Shown: positions 54,986-64,000 of the stretch, in pieces
How the letters are laid out: the number at the start of each line of letters is the position of its first letter
How positions within the stretch are numbered: the first letter of the stretch is position 1
Source: Colwellia sp. MB3u-45
GTDB lineage: Bacteria; Pseudomonadota; Gammaproteobacteria; Enterobacterales; Alteromonadaceae
Length of the DNA: 64,000 nucleotides
NCBI RefSeq assembly: GCF_014077005.1
Contig: NZ_JACGVC010000053.1
Coordinates: 372,001-436,000 of the forward strand
Direction: 5' to 3'
Translations under genes and position numbers: made by a program
Notes under the pieces: model-generated
What the model was told of the DNA's origin: nothing
The model's database searches: none
Seen by the model: only the letters and a program-made list of their open reading frames with translations

Positions 54986-56305
54986 ATGCGTTTAGCAAGT
55001 TTTTCAAGAAAAATCATAGTCATACTTATGCTCTGTCTAGGCATAGTAAGTATTGCTAACGCCAGCAACAGTATTGACAGTGTGCGGGTCTGGCCTGCGC
55101 CTGAAAATACCCGTATTGTTTTTGATCTTAGTCAACAACCTGATTTTAAATACTTTTCATTACAATCCCCTCAACGCTTAGTGATCGATTTTAAAAATAG
55201 TACAAACTATGTCGATTTAATGTCGGTGATAAAAGCTGACCGCCGAGTGAAAAAAATTCGCACGAGTCGCTCAAAACAGCAAGGAACGACTCGCTTAGTA
55301 CTTGAGTTAGCGGATAACTTTCGTATCTCTGTATTTCCGCTGGCGCCTGCGGGGCAATACGGTGACCGGCTGGTTATTGATCTCTACGACAAACAAAGTC
55401 AGACCATTGCACAACACGACAATAGCAAAGGTAAACGCGACATCGTTATTGCCATTGTTGCCGGACATGGTGGTGAAGACCCAGGTTCTATAGGTGCTGC
55501 AGGAACTTATGAAAAACGCATAACCTTAAAGATAGCGCAAAAACTCGCTAATTTAATTAACGAAAAGCAAGGTCTAAAAGCGGTGATGATCCGCAGTGGT
55601 GACTATTATGTTAACCATGATCGTAAAACTGAATTAGCCAGAAAATCCAAGGCTGATCTGCTTATTTCTATTCACGCTGACGCCTTTACCTCATCACAAC
55701 CCAACGGCGCTTCAGTGTTAGTACAAGCTACGCGTCGTGCTGATTCAGAATTTAGCCACTGGATTCAAAACCGAGAAAAAAATTCCGAACTACTAGGTGG
55801 CGCAGGTGCAACTATTAGAAAAACTAAGGATAACAACTTAGCAATAGCACTGGGTGATATGAAGAAAGAATACACTATGGCAAGCAGTTATGATTTTGCT
55901 GAACATGTGGTTAAGCAGCTTAAAAAAGTCACAAGGCTACATAAGCATAAGCCAGAACGTTTAAGCTTAGCGGTATTAAAATCTAATGATATTCCGTCAG
56001 TATTAATTGAAACCGGTTTTATTTCTAATCCACAAGAAGAAAGACGTTTAAATAATGCCAATCATCAATATAAGTTGGCTAAGGCAATATATATTGCGGT
56101 AGATGACTACTTCTCTCGTAATCCACCTGATGGCACATTAATCGCTGCGACACGATTTCGTGAACACAGGGTCAGCCGCGGTGAGTCGCTTTCTGTAGTT
56201 GCTCAGCGTTATAAAGTTTCCGTTAGAAAATTAAAATCTGCCAATAATCTCACCTCTAATGTGGTTAGAATTGGCCAAACACTCAAAATACCACAGGCAG
56301 ATTAA
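54986..56305 (+). CDS. amiB: N-acetylmuramoyl-L-alanine amidase with AMIN and LysM domains
   Basis: A 439-aa periplasmic septum-splitting amidase. After a signal peptide ending SIANA comes an AMIN domain (about 28-135, [21 protein letters not shown]) for septal targeting, an Amidase_3 zinc domain (about 150-370) with [21 protein letters not shown] (first His and Glu), [10 protein letters not shown] (His) and [14 protein letters not shown] (catalytic Glu), and a C-terminal LysM (388-432, [18 protein letters not shown]) that binds peptidoglycan. All metal ligands are present. EnvC, encoded at 28028-29233, is the expected activator. It stands just 7 bp before mutL, as in E. coli amiB-mutL. Confidence 0.95.
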   Translation: MRLASFSRKIIVILMLCLGIVSIANASNSIDSVRVWPAPENTRIVFDLSQQPDFKYFSLQSPQRLVIDFKNSTNYVDLMSVIKADRRVKKIRTSRSKQQGTTRLVLELADNFRISVFPLAPAGQYGDRLVIDLYDKQSQTIAQHDNSKGKRDIVIAIVAGHGGEDPGSIGAAGTYEKRITLKIAQKLANLINEKQGLKAVMIRSGDYYVNHDRKTELARKSKADLLISIHADAFTSSQPNGASVLVQATRRADSEFSHWIQNREKNSELLGGAGATIRKTKDNNLAIALGDMKKEYTMASSYDFAEHVVKQLKKVTRLHKHKPERLSLAVLKSNDIPSVLIETGFISNPQEERRLNNANHQYKLAKAIYIAVDDYFSRNPPDGTLIAATRFREHRVSRGESLSVVAQRYKVSVRKLKSANNLTSNVVRIGQTLKIPQAD

Positions 56306-56312
56306 TCTTCGC

Positions 56313-58295
56313 ATGACCATTGCCATATTACCCGCTCGCCTCGCCAACCAAATTGCCGCTGGTGAAGTCGTTGAACGTCCAGCCTCGGTTGTTAAAGAAC
56401 TGGTAGAAAATAGTATCGATGCTGGCGCCACAAGCATTAAAATAGACATTGAAAAAGGCGGCGCCAAACGCATTCGCATTATCGACAACGGCAAGGGTAT
56501 TGCCAAAGCAGAGTTAGCGTTAGCGCTGAGCCGACATGCCACTAGTAAAATTAAAGACCTTGATGATCTTGAAGCCATTAGTAGTTTGGGCTTTCGTGGT
56601 GAGGCATTAGCCAGTATTAGTTCTGTCGCACGGTTAACTTTAACCTCTAAGCCTGAAGCACAAGCGTCAGCGTGGCAAGCGAATGCGGAAGGGCGTGATA
56701 TGGCGGTGTCAATCAAGCCTGCTGCTCACCCAAATGGTACAACAATTGATGTGAGCGACTTATTTTTTAACACGCCAGCAAGACGAAAATTTTTACGCAC
56801 AGAAAAAACAGAGTTTGCTCATATTGAAGAAGTGATTAAACGCATTGCATTGGCAAATTTTGCTATTACTTTTGTGCTTACCCATAACCATAAAGTGGTT
56901 AAACAATTTCGCGTCGCTAATTCATCAATACAGCGCAGTAAAAGGGTTGCACAAGTTTGTGGACAAAAATTTATTGATCATGCGATAGAAATTAATTGCG
57001 AACATGACGGCCTACATTTACAGGGTTGGATTGCCCAACCAAGTTATTATCGTAACCAAAATGATCTTACCTACAGTTATGTTAATAATCGTATGATGCG
57101 CGATAAGTTAATTAATCATGCCATTCGTCAAGCTTATGCCGATTTATTGCCCAGTGACAGCTACCCTGCATTCGTCTTGTTTCTACAACTCGATTTTTGT
57201 GAAGTTGACGTTAATGTGCATCCGTCTAAACATGAAGTACGTTTTCATCAAGGGCGTTATGTGCATGACTTTATTTATTCGGTCTGTAATCGTGCCTTAA
57301 CTAATGAGTTAGCGCTCAAGGTTGATAATAGTACCGGCGAAATTTTAACGCCTGATAACGAGGTTCAAAGCCCTCAGCAAGCTGAGATTCAAGCCGCTAG
57401 CTTCATTACCCCTTTACGGGCAAGTACTGATAGTGATCGGCAAAGTAATGCCTTAGCTAGAGATCAGGCTGCAAGCCAAAAGGCTGAATATAGCGCTGAT
57501 AACAAAGACCCGCGAGTTAGCAGCAATTTTTCTCAAGCTAATGCGCGACATTATTCGACAAAAATAAATCCTCAAGCGAGCAAAGCCTACAGTGATTTAA
57601 TGACACCATTAGCGCTTAATTCACAGGTAACTGAGCCTGAACTACCCCCAATAACGACTGATGTCGCACCAACAGCCGCCATGCCAATATTGGTAAATAC
57701 CGCATCATCAAGTCAAGATGAAATGACAGATGCGACAAAAATTTTATTCTGGCAGGCACCACATTACCTTGTTATTCAACAACGCCAGGCGTTACGTTTA
57801 TTATCAGTGAACAAGCTCGAACACTTGTTACGGCTGCAAGTTATCCAGCAACGTTGGCATGAAAAATTGGTCAGTCAGCCGTTATTACTGCCAATAAAAA
57901 TTAAGGTCAGTGAAAAAGTAGCAAAATTTGTGCAAATAAATGAAAAACAATTTCAGCATATGGGCATGGAAATTCGTCAGTTACAGACCAGCACATTACA
58001 AATTCGACAATTTCCTGCTTTGCTAAGAAATAAAGATATAGCTAATAGTTTTGATAAGCTAATTAAACAGTTAGACGTTGAAAATCAAGAGAGTGTCTAC
58101 GCAGAAATTGATTGGCAAATGGCATTAGCTAGCCTTATGCTAAGCGAAGAATGTACGCAAGCACAGGCATTACAAGTTTGGCGAAATGCTGAAAGTGATT
58201 TTAATTGTCAATTTGAACAGCAACTACGCTTGAATTCGGTCGCCATAGACCTCACATCTTCAGTAAATGAGTTAGATAAAATATTACCGAAATGA
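56313..58295 (+). CDS. mutL: DNA mismatch repair protein MutL
   Basis: A 660-aa GHKL ATPase that links mismatch recognition by MutS to strand incision. ATG 56313 ([13 protein letters not shown]) is chosen by homology; the upstream frame overlaps amiB. ATPase motifs are [52 protein letters not shown] and [12 protein letters not shown]. The C-terminal dimerisation domain lacks the DQHAxxE metal motif of endonuclease-type MutL, so a methyl-directed pathway with MutH is implied. The stop overlaps the miaA start by 4 bp (ATGA). Confidence 0.97.
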   Translation: MTIAILPARLANQIAAGEVVERPASVVKELVENSIDAGATSIKIDIEKGGAKRIRIIDNGKGIAKAELALALSRHATSKIKDLDDLEAISSLGFRGEALASISSVARLTLTSKPEAQASAWQANAEGRDMAVSIKPAAHPNGTTIDVSDLFFNTPARRKFLRTEKTEFAHIEEVIKRIALANFAITFVLTHNHKVVKQFRVANSSIQRSKRVAQVCGQKFIDHAIEINCEHDGLHLQGWIAQPSYYRNQNDLTYSYVNNRMMRDKLINHAIRQAYADLLPSDSYPAFVLFLQLDFCEVDVNVHPSKHEVRFHQGRYVHDFIYSVCNRALTNELALKVDNSTGEILTPDNEVQSPQQAEIQAASFITPLRASTDSDRQSNALARDQAASQKAEYSADNKDPRVSSNFSQANARHYSTKINPQASKAYSDLMTPLALNSQVTEPELPPITTDVAPTAAMPILVNTASSSQDEMTDATKILFWQAPHYLVIQQRQALRLLSVNKLEHLLRLQVIQQRWHEKLVSQPLLLPIKIKVSEKVAKFVQINEKQFQHMGMEIRQLQTSTLQIRQFPALLRNKDIANSFDKLIKQLDVENQESVYAEIDWQMALASLMLSEECTQAQALQVWRNAESDFNCQFEQQLRLNSVAIDLTSSVNELDKILPK

Positions 58296-59248
58296 CTAAG
58301 CTGGCAAACCAAGAGCATATTGACGATAAACAGCCACCCGTTATTTGTTTAATGGGGCCTACAGCCTCAGGTAAAACTGCTCTAGCAATGGCATTATATG
58401 ATGCACTACCTTGTGACATTATTAGTGTTGATTCAGCGTTAGTTTTTAAAGGTATGGACATTGGTACGGCGAAACCAACAGCGGATGAATTAGCGGCTTA
58501 TCCACATCAATTGATCGATATTAAAGATCCAAGCGAAAGTTATTCTGCCGCTGATTTTTGTCAAGATGCGCTTAAGGCCATTGCAAAAAGTCGAGAAAAT
58601 GGTCGTATTCCTTTATTGGTCGGCGGTACTATGATGTACTTTAAAAGCTTGATTGAAGGTATTTCGCCATTGCCTCAAGCTGATCAAAGTATTAGAGATA
58701 TAATAGCGTTAGAAGCGGCTAACAAAGGTTGGTTGGCTATGCACGAAGAGTTGCAAAGTTTTGACCCTGTTTCAGCAGAGCGCATTCATCCTAATGATCC
58801 GCAACGACTTGCAAGAGCGATAGAAGTTTATCGAAAAACAGGTAACACTTTGACACAATTGACCGAAATAAAAGGTGATAAAGTCAACGGGAATATTTTA
58901 CAATTTGCGATAGCACCGAAAGAACGTAGTGACTTGCATGCACGAATAGAGTTACGCTTTACGCAAATGATAGCACAAGGCTTTGAACAAGAAGTTACTG
59001 GCTTGAAAGCAAGGGCTGATCTGGACCTTGACCTGCCGGCTATCCGTTGTGTTGGTTACCGACAAATGTGGCAACATTTAGCGGGCGACTATGATCACGA
59101 TGAGATGGTTTTTAGAGGTGTTTGTGCAACACGTCAGTTAGCAAAAAGACAGTTAACCTGGCTACGGAATTGGCAAAATTTACATTGGTTAGATATGGAA
59201 GATGAAAATAATTTAAAAGTTATTTTATCGGCAGTAAGCAAACTTTAA
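58292..59248 (+). CDS. miaA: tRNA dimethylallyltransferase
   Basis: A 318-aa enzyme that adds a dimethylallyl group to A37 of tRNAs reading UNN codons. The P-loop [69 protein letters not shown] and [10 protein letters not shown] plus [15 protein letters not shown] are all standard. One point: [12 protein letters not shown] has Leu-Val where many MiaA proteins have Gln-Val-Tyr, so RQVYRGMDIGT is altered to [12 protein letters not shown]. Translationally coupled to mutL. Confidence 0.97.
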   Translation: MTKLANQEHIDDKQPPVICLMGPTASGKTALAMALYDALPCDIISVDSALVFKGMDIGTAKPTADELAAYPHQLIDIKDPSESYSAADFCQDALKAIAKSRENGRIPLLVGGTMMYFKSLIEGISPLPQADQSIRDIIALEAANKGWLAMHEELQSFDPVSAERIHPNDPQRLARAIEVYRKTGNTLTQLTEIKGDKVNGNILQFAIAPKERSDLHARIELRFTQMIAQGFEQEVTGLKARADLDLDLPAIRCVGYRQMWQHLAGDYDHDEMVFRGVCATRQLAKRQLTWLRNWQNLHWLDMEDENNLKVILSAVSKL

Positions 59249-59378
59249 ACATTGATGTATAATTAAAACAGCTGTGTATTAACCAGCTAGTTTTATTGAA
59301 TAATTTTAATAAAGTATTTTTAATAAAGTATTCAACAGAATATTTAACTTTCACTAAAAATAAAAAAGGTACCTAATA

Positions 59379-59627
59379 ATGGCAAAGGGGCAATCTTTAC
59401 AAGACCCATTTTTGAATGCGTTACGTCGTGATCGTATTCCTGTAGCAATTTACTTGGTTAATGGCATTAAACTACAAGGGCAAGTAGAGTCATTCGATCA
59501 GTTTGTAATTTTACTTAAAAACACCGTTAGTCAAATGGTATATAAGCACGCTATCTCAACGGTAGTACCCGCTAGAGCAGTAACTAGTATGCCAGTCCCA
59601 CAAATGAATCAGGACATAGAAGATTAA
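59379..59627 (+). CDS. hfq: RNA chaperone Hfq
   Basis: An 82-aa Sm-like protein forming a hexamer that pairs small RNAs with mRNAs. [18 protein letters not shown] carries the proximal-face Gln and the rim arginines. Sm1 ([25 protein letters not shown]) and Sm2 ([14 protein letters not shown], with the YKH motif) are intact. The C-terminal tail is short (about 17 residues), ending in acidic DIED, which fits the autoregulatory acidic tip known from E. coli. It has its own upstream gap of 130 bp, in which a TATAAT (59258-59263) could be a promoter element. Confidence 0.98.
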   Translation: MAKGQSLQDPFLNALRRDRIPVAIYLVNGIKLQGQVESFDQFVILLKNTVSQMVYKHAISTVVPARAVTSMPVPQMNQDIED

Positions 59628-59660
59628 TGCAAAAAGTTAGTATTGTATTGAGTCGCTCAT

Positions 59661-60947
59661 TTGTTTGATAGATATCAGGCAGGTGAGCGGGCTATACTTG
59701 TTCATTTAGATTTTCCCGATGATAATACCCGTGAAGACTTACAAGAGTTTGAAATGCTTGTAAGTTCTGCTGGTATAGGTGCGTTAAATACCATCACAGG
59801 TAAACGCGCTACTCCGCACCCGAAATATTTTGTTGGTACAGGTAAAGTGCAAGAAGTTGCTGATGCTGTACGTATGTTCGATGCGAATATTGTCTTGTTT
59901 AATCATAGTTTATCGCCATCTCAAGAAAAAAACATTGAAGCCTTGTGTCAATGTCGTGTGGTTGATCGTACGACGCTAATTTTAGATATTTTTGCCCAAC
60001 GAGCTCGAACTCACGAAGGTAAATTACAAGTAGAATTAGCACAGTTACGCCATATGAGTACACGATTAATACGCGGTTGGACTCACTTAGAGCGCCAAAA
60101 AGGTGGTATTGGTTTACGTGGGCCAGGCGAAACTCAGTTGGAAACAGATAGGCGTTTATTACGTGATCGTATGGTCAATATCCGTAAACGCTTGGGAAAA
60201 GTTGAAAAGCAAAGACAACAGGGGCGTCGGGCGAGAACTAGAGCTGAAATCCCAACACTTTCTTTAGTGGGCTATACCAATGCTGGCAAATCAACATTAT
60301 TTAACCAAATAACCCAGGCAGGCGTGTACGCTGCCGATCAACTGTTTGCCACTTTAGACCCCACTTTGCGTAAAATTGAAGTAGATGAAGTCGGTCGTGT
60401 TATTCTGGCTGATACCGTAGGATTTATACGTCATCTACCCCATGATTTAGTGGCCGCATTTAAAGCGACGTTAACTGAAACAAGAGAAGCAGAGTTGTTG
60501 CTGCACATTATTGACATTGCTGATGAACGACGTAGCGAAAATATTGAACAAGTAGAAGAAGTTTTAAAAGAGATAGAAGCGGGTGATGTTCCGCAACTAT
60601 TGATTTGTAATAAAATAGACCAGTTAGATGATGTTGAACCCAGAATTGATCGTGATGATCAAGGGCTACCGATTCGTGTTTGGCTGTCAGCCCAAAAAGG
60701 CATTGGCATTGAGCTTTTATTTCAAGCACTGTCAGAACGATTAGGTAAAAAAATTATCAAACACCTACTTTGTTTACCGCCTAGTGCCGGTAAACTTCGT
60801 GGTCAACTTTACCAGTTAAATTGCATTACTGATGAGCATTATGACGAGCATGGTAATTGTTTATTAGATATAAAATTACCGGTGAGAGAATGGAATCAGT
60901 TACTAAAACAAGACGAAGCAGAAATAGAGCACTTTATTCACACTTAA
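59661..60947 (+). CDS. hflX: Ribosome-associated GTPase HflX
   Basis: A 428-aa GTPase that splits stalled ribosomes under stress. Start is the TTG at 59661: an in-frame TGA lies 4 codons upstream with no ATG between, and the resulting MFDRYQAGERAILVHLDF matches family N-termini. The HflX-specific domain contains RATPHPKYFVGTGKVQE and GKLQVELAQLRH and the glycine-rich GGIGLRGPGETQLETDRR. G domain motifs are SLVGYTNAGKSTLFN, LADTVGFIRHLPHDLV, and CNKIDQLDD. The weak start may keep its level low relative to hfq, 33 bp upstream. Confidence 0.96.
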   Translation: MFDRYQAGERAILVHLDFPDDNTREDLQEFEMLVSSAGIGALNTITGKRATPHPKYFVGTGKVQEVADAVRMFDANIVLFNHSLSPSQEKNIEALCQCRVVDRTTLILDIFAQRARTHEGKLQVELAQLRHMSTRLIRGWTHLERQKGGIGLRGPGETQLETDRRLLRDRMVNIRKRLGKVEKQRQQGRRARTRAEIPTLSLVGYTNAGKSTLFNQITQAGVYAADQLFATLDPTLRKIEVDEVGRVILADTVGFIRHLPHDLVAAFKATLTETREAELLLHIIDIADERRSENIEQVEEVLKEIEAGDVPQLLICNKIDQLDDVEPRIDRDDQGLPIRVWLSAQKGIGIELLFQALSERLGKKIIKHLLCLPPSAGKLRGQLYQLNCITDEHYDEHGNCLLDIKLPVREWNQLLKQDEAEIEHFIHT

Positions 60948-61013
60948 CAGACTGATATATTAGCGTGGTTAATATAGCAGTTAGCGCATTAATTTTTTAT
61001 AGCGGAGAATAGC

Positions 61014-62159
61014 ATGGCTTGGAATGAACCGGGGAACAATGAGAAAGACCCCTGGAAAAACAAAGGTGGCAAAAATCAAGGCCCACCTGACTTAGATGAT
61101 TTATTAAAAGATATCGGCAATAAATTTGGCGGTATTTTTGGTGGCAACAAATCAGGAGGCGGTGCGGGGAAAAACTTTTCTAGTATCGGCATCATGGTAG
61201 TGCTTATTGTGGCTATTTTGGGCTACGCCTTCGCTGGCTTTTTTACTATTAAAGAAGCTGAAAAAGGTATCGTTTTACGCTTTGGTCAGTATGCTGGCAC
61301 GGTAGAACCTGGTTTACGTTGGAAGTGGACGTTCGCTGAACGTATTATTCCAGTTGATATGCAAACCACACGTAACCTTCCTTCTTCAGGCTTTATGCTA
61401 ACAAAAGATGAGAATGTTGTTCGTGTTGAAATGCAAATTCAATATCGTGTAGTTAATGCACGTAATTATATTTTCAGTGTTACTAATGCTGATGAAAGCT
61501 TAAGCGAATCGCTTGATAGTGCTCTGCGCTATGTGGTTGGTCACTCAAGAATGGATGACATTTTGACCAGTGGTCGTGAAGCTGTGCGCCAAGCAGTATG
61601 GACAGAGTTAGAAGAAATTATTAAACCTTATAATTTAGGTTTGATTGTTGTCGATGTTAACTTCAAGGACGCTCGTCCTCCTGAAGAAGTCAAAGACGCT
61701 TTTGATGACGCCATTGCTGCACAAGAAGATGAAGTGCGTTTCTTACGTGAAGCGGAAGCGTATGCAAGAGGCATTGAACCTCGTGCTCGTGGCCGTGTTA
61801 AGCGTTTAGAGCAAGAAGCATTAGCTTATAAAGCGCAGATACTACTTGATGCAGAAGGTGACGTTGCTCGTTTCAACAAGTTATTACCTGAATATCAAGC
61901 AGCACCTGAAGTTACCCGTCAGCGTATGTATTTAACGTCGATGGAAAAATTTTATAGCAACACCAGTAAAGTAATGGTTGATGTTGACGGCGGCAATAGC
62001 ATGATTTATCTACCACTAGATAAAATTATGCAACAGCAGTCTAGTAGTCAACGTGCTACGCAACAATCAGTACCGGCGATAAACCAGTCGTCAAATAGTA
62101 CTAATACTGCACCAGCATTATCCGGTCGTAATGATCGTTTCAATAATGGGAGAGACTAA
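61014..62159 (+). CDS. hflK: FtsH protease modulator HflK
   Basis: A 381-aa inner-membrane SPFH protein. A Gly/Asn/Lys-rich cytoplasmic N-terminus (WNEPGNNEKDPWKNKGG) precedes one helix (about 62-83), then the SPFH domain (EKGIVLRFGQYAGTVEPGLRWKW, MQIQYRVVNARNYIFSV), a helical region, and a Ser/Gln/Asn-rich tail. With HflC it forms the cage around FtsH that limits membrane-protein degradation. It is 3 bp ahead of hflC and follows hflX by 66 bp. Confidence 0.97.
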   Translation: MAWNEPGNNEKDPWKNKGGKNQGPPDLDDLLKDIGNKFGGIFGGNKSGGGAGKNFSSIGIMVVLIVAILGYAFAGFFTIKEAEKGIVLRFGQYAGTVEPGLRWKWTFAERIIPVDMQTTRNLPSSGFMLTKDENVVRVEMQIQYRVVNARNYIFSVTNADESLSESLDSALRYVVGHSRMDDILTSGREAVRQAVWTELEEIIKPYNLGLIVVDVNFKDARPPEEVKDAFDDAIAAQEDEVRFLREAEAYARGIEPRARGRVKRLEQEALAYKAQILLDAEGDVARFNKLLPEYQAAPEVTRQRMYLTSMEKFYSNTSKVMVDVDGGNSMIYLPLDKIMQQQSSSQRATQQSVPAINQSSNSTNTAPALSGRNDRFNNGRD

Positions 62160-62162
62160 GCC

Positions 62163-63047
62163 ATGAAGAATTTTATATTGGCAATTATTGCCTTAATACT
62201 TGTGCTAACAGTTTCGTCTGTTTTTGTTGTGACTGAAGGCCAACGTGGCATAGTTTTCCAGTTCTCAAAAATTACGCGTGACGGTGATACCGGCGACATG
62301 AAAGTTTATGAGCCAGGTTTACACTTTAAATTTCCATTTATTAACACAGTACGTAAACTTGATGCGCGTATTCAAACTTTGGACGAAGAGCCAGATCGTT
62401 TTGTAACATCTGAGAAGAAAGATTTAATGGTCGACTCATTTGTTAAATGGCGTATTGTTAACTTTTCAACCTATTATTTGCGTACTTCAGGTTCAATTGA
62501 GAACGCTCGCGCGTTATTGAAACAGAAAGTAAATAATGGCTTACGTACCGAGATTGGTACACGTACGATTAAAGAAATTGTTTCTGGCGATCGAGATGAC
62601 ATCATGGCCCAAGCATTAGAAAGTGCTACCAGTAGCCGTGAAGATTTAGGTATTGAAGTGATTGATGTTCGCATCAAAGCTATCAACCTACCTACAGAGG
62701 TCAGTAATTCAATTTACGAACGTATGCGTGCTGAACGTACCGCTGTGGCGAAAGAACATCGTTCACAAGGTCAAGAGCAAGCTGAAATCATTCGTGCCAC
62801 TATTGATGCTAAAGTAACGGTTATGTTAGCAACAGCACAGAAGAATGCACAAGAAGTTCGTGGTGAAGGTGATGCCCTAGCAGCAAAAGTCTATGCCGAC
62901 TCTTATACACAAGATGCTGAGTTTTATAACTTCTTCCGTAGTTTAGAAGCTTATGAAAACAGTTTTAGCTCTAAGAGTGATATTTTAGTTATTAAACCTG
63001 ACAGTAATTTCTTTAATTACCTAAAGAATGGTAAAAAAACTAATTAG
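62163..63047 (+). CDS. hflC: FtsH protease modulator HflC
   Basis: A 294-aa partner of HflK: N-terminal helix (FILAIIALILVLTVSSVFVV), SPFH domain (TEGQRGIVFQFSKI, EPGLHFKFPFINTVRKLDARIQTLDEEPDRF), and a long helix with RMRAERTAVAKEHRSQGQEQAEIIRA, the assembly region. The typical end DFFRYLK reads NFFNYLKNGKKTN here. The gene ends the hflX-hflK-hflC unit; a strong terminator follows. Confidence 0.97.
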   Translation: MKNFILAIIALILVLTVSSVFVVTEGQRGIVFQFSKITRDGDTGDMKVYEPGLHFKFPFINTVRKLDARIQTLDEEPDRFVTSEKKDLMVDSFVKWRIVNFSTYYLRTSGSIENARALLKQKVNNGLRTEIGTRTIKEIVSGDRDDIMAQALESATSSREDLGIEVIDVRIKAINLPTEVSNSIYERMRAERTAVAKEHRSQGQEQAEIIRATIDAKVTVMLATAQKNAQEVRGEGDALAAKVYADSYTQDAEFYNFFRSLEAYENSFSSKSDILVIKPDSNFFNYLKNGKKTN

Positions 63048-63070
63048 TAGTTAAGGTTAAAGAGTAATTT

Positions 63071-63105
63071 AAAAGCCATGACATTGTCATGGCTTTTGTG
63101 TTTTT
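63071..63105 (+). terminator. Rho-independent terminator after hflC
   Basis: AAAAGCCATGAC-ATT-GTCATGGCTTTT, a perfect 12-bp stem with a 3-nt loop, followed by GTGTTTTT. It lies 24 bp after the hflC stop codon. Confidence 0.88.
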
Positions 63106-63176
63106 ATCACTTGAAAAATGTACTCAAAGTGTTCTAGATTTGGTTTTCATTGTATGGGTTTATATAAGGAATTTAC

Positions 63177-63362
63177 ATGCTATCTACGTTGCTAATGGCA
63201 TTGGCTATTGCGTTAATTATTGAAGGAGTGATTCCGGCACTATTTCCGAATAAATGGCGAGCCTATGTTTTAAAACTAGCCAATGAACCGGTTAATACTA
63301 TTCGTCAAATAGGTTTATTTTTGCTGTTAATCGGTATTATGCTGTTTTGGACAGTAAATTAA
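63177..63362 (+). CDS. yjeT: DUF2065 small membrane protein (YjeT)
   Basis: A 61-aa protein with two hydrophobic helices (about residues 3-20 and 43-60) separated by ALFPNKWRAYVLKLANEPVNTIRQIG, the DUF2065 signature. An AAGGA SD sits in front of the ATG. It lies between hflC and purA exactly as yjeT does in E. coli. Function unknown. Confidence 0.93.
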   Translation: MLSTLLMALAIALIIEGVIPALFPNKWRAYVLKLANEPVNTIRQIGLFLLLIGIMLFWTVN

Positions 63363-63428
63363 TTCCTTTGCTAACTCTGCACTACCACAGGTTTTTTTAA
63401 TAACGCATTAAAATTCAACAATTATTGC

Positions 63429-63457
63429 TTGGACTCAATATTGATATTTGATAGAAT
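63429..63457 (+). promoter_or_regulatory. Sigma-70 promoter candidate for purA
   Basis: TTGGAC (63429-63434), a 17-bp spacer and TAGAAT (63452-63457), 32 bp before the ATG of purA. Both hexamers differ from consensus by one or two bases and spacing is ideal. Confidence 0.6.
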
Positions 63458-63467
63458 CCTCGCCTAA

Positions 63468-64000
<533 letters not shown>

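Overview
The window looks like chromosomal DNA of a low-GC marine gammaproteobacterium of the order Alteromonadales, most likely Colwelliaceae (Colwellia, Thalassotalea or a relative). This rests on the AT-rich base composition, typical gammaproteobacterial housekeeping blocks (yibN-grxC-secB-gpsA, gpmI-envC-yibQ, psd-rsgA/orn, queG-nnr-tsaE-amiB-mutL-miaA-hfq-hflX-hflK-hflC-yjeT-purA), and the combination of an exosortase/PEP-CTERM system with a Cpx-like envelope stress system. The genus is inference.

Region 1 (1-10.8 kb) is the end of a surface or extracellular polysaccharide cluster. It holds the tail of a hexapeptide acetyltransferase, a FdtB/QdtB-like sugar-nucleotide aminotransferase, five glycosyltransferase-type genes, a polysaccharide pyruvyl transferase, a membrane-anchored endonuclease/exonuclease/phosphatase-fold protein and an exported helical-barrel-like protein.

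Region 2 (10.9-26.3 kb) is an exosortase/PEP-CTERM sorting locus. It has an exosortase with a C-terminal EpsI-like domain, two tandem PrsT-type TPR lipoproteins, and two tandem PEP-CTERM substrate proteins. Each substrate gene has its own -24/-12 (sigma-54) promoter candidate and its own terminator. Between the PrsT genes and the substrates lies a decayed IS256-family element. Downstream on the minus strand are a patatin-like lipase, a PEP-CTERM-associated acyltransferase (the LuxI-like family linked to long-chain N-acyl amino acid synthesis) and a ThiF-nitroreductase fusion. Together these three form a candidate small-molecule or lipid pathway that I do not recognise as described.

Region 3 (26.3-44.8 kb) is mostly housekeeping and envelope homeostasis: a trypsin-like periplasmic protease, yibQ-envC-gpmI, yibN-grxC-secB-gpsA, trmL, fieF, a Cpx-like operon (response regulator, kinase, and an exported alpha/beta hydrolase overlapping the kinase gene) divergent from a CpxP/Spy-like gene with CpxR-box-like repeats between them, a BlaI/M56-TonB pair, psd, rsgA and orn. 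A 69-bp intergenic repeat occurs twice after gpsA.

Region 4 (45-51.5 kb) lies between orn and queG. It holds a DUF4442 hotdog protein and a three-gene unit: a 1210-aa membrane protein that looks like a hybrid sensor kinase stripped of its phosphotransfer residues, a DUF1289 protein, and a receiver-TPR protein whose phospho-acceptor Asp position is Ala. This looks like a signalling module that works without phosphotransfer.

Region 5 (51.6-64 kb) is the conserved queG/nnr-to-purA block; purA is cut by the window end. The most interesting items are the acyltransferase/ThiF-nitroreductase/patatin group beside the exosortase locus, the sigma-54 sites on the duplicated PEP-CTERM genes, and the degenerate phosphorelay.
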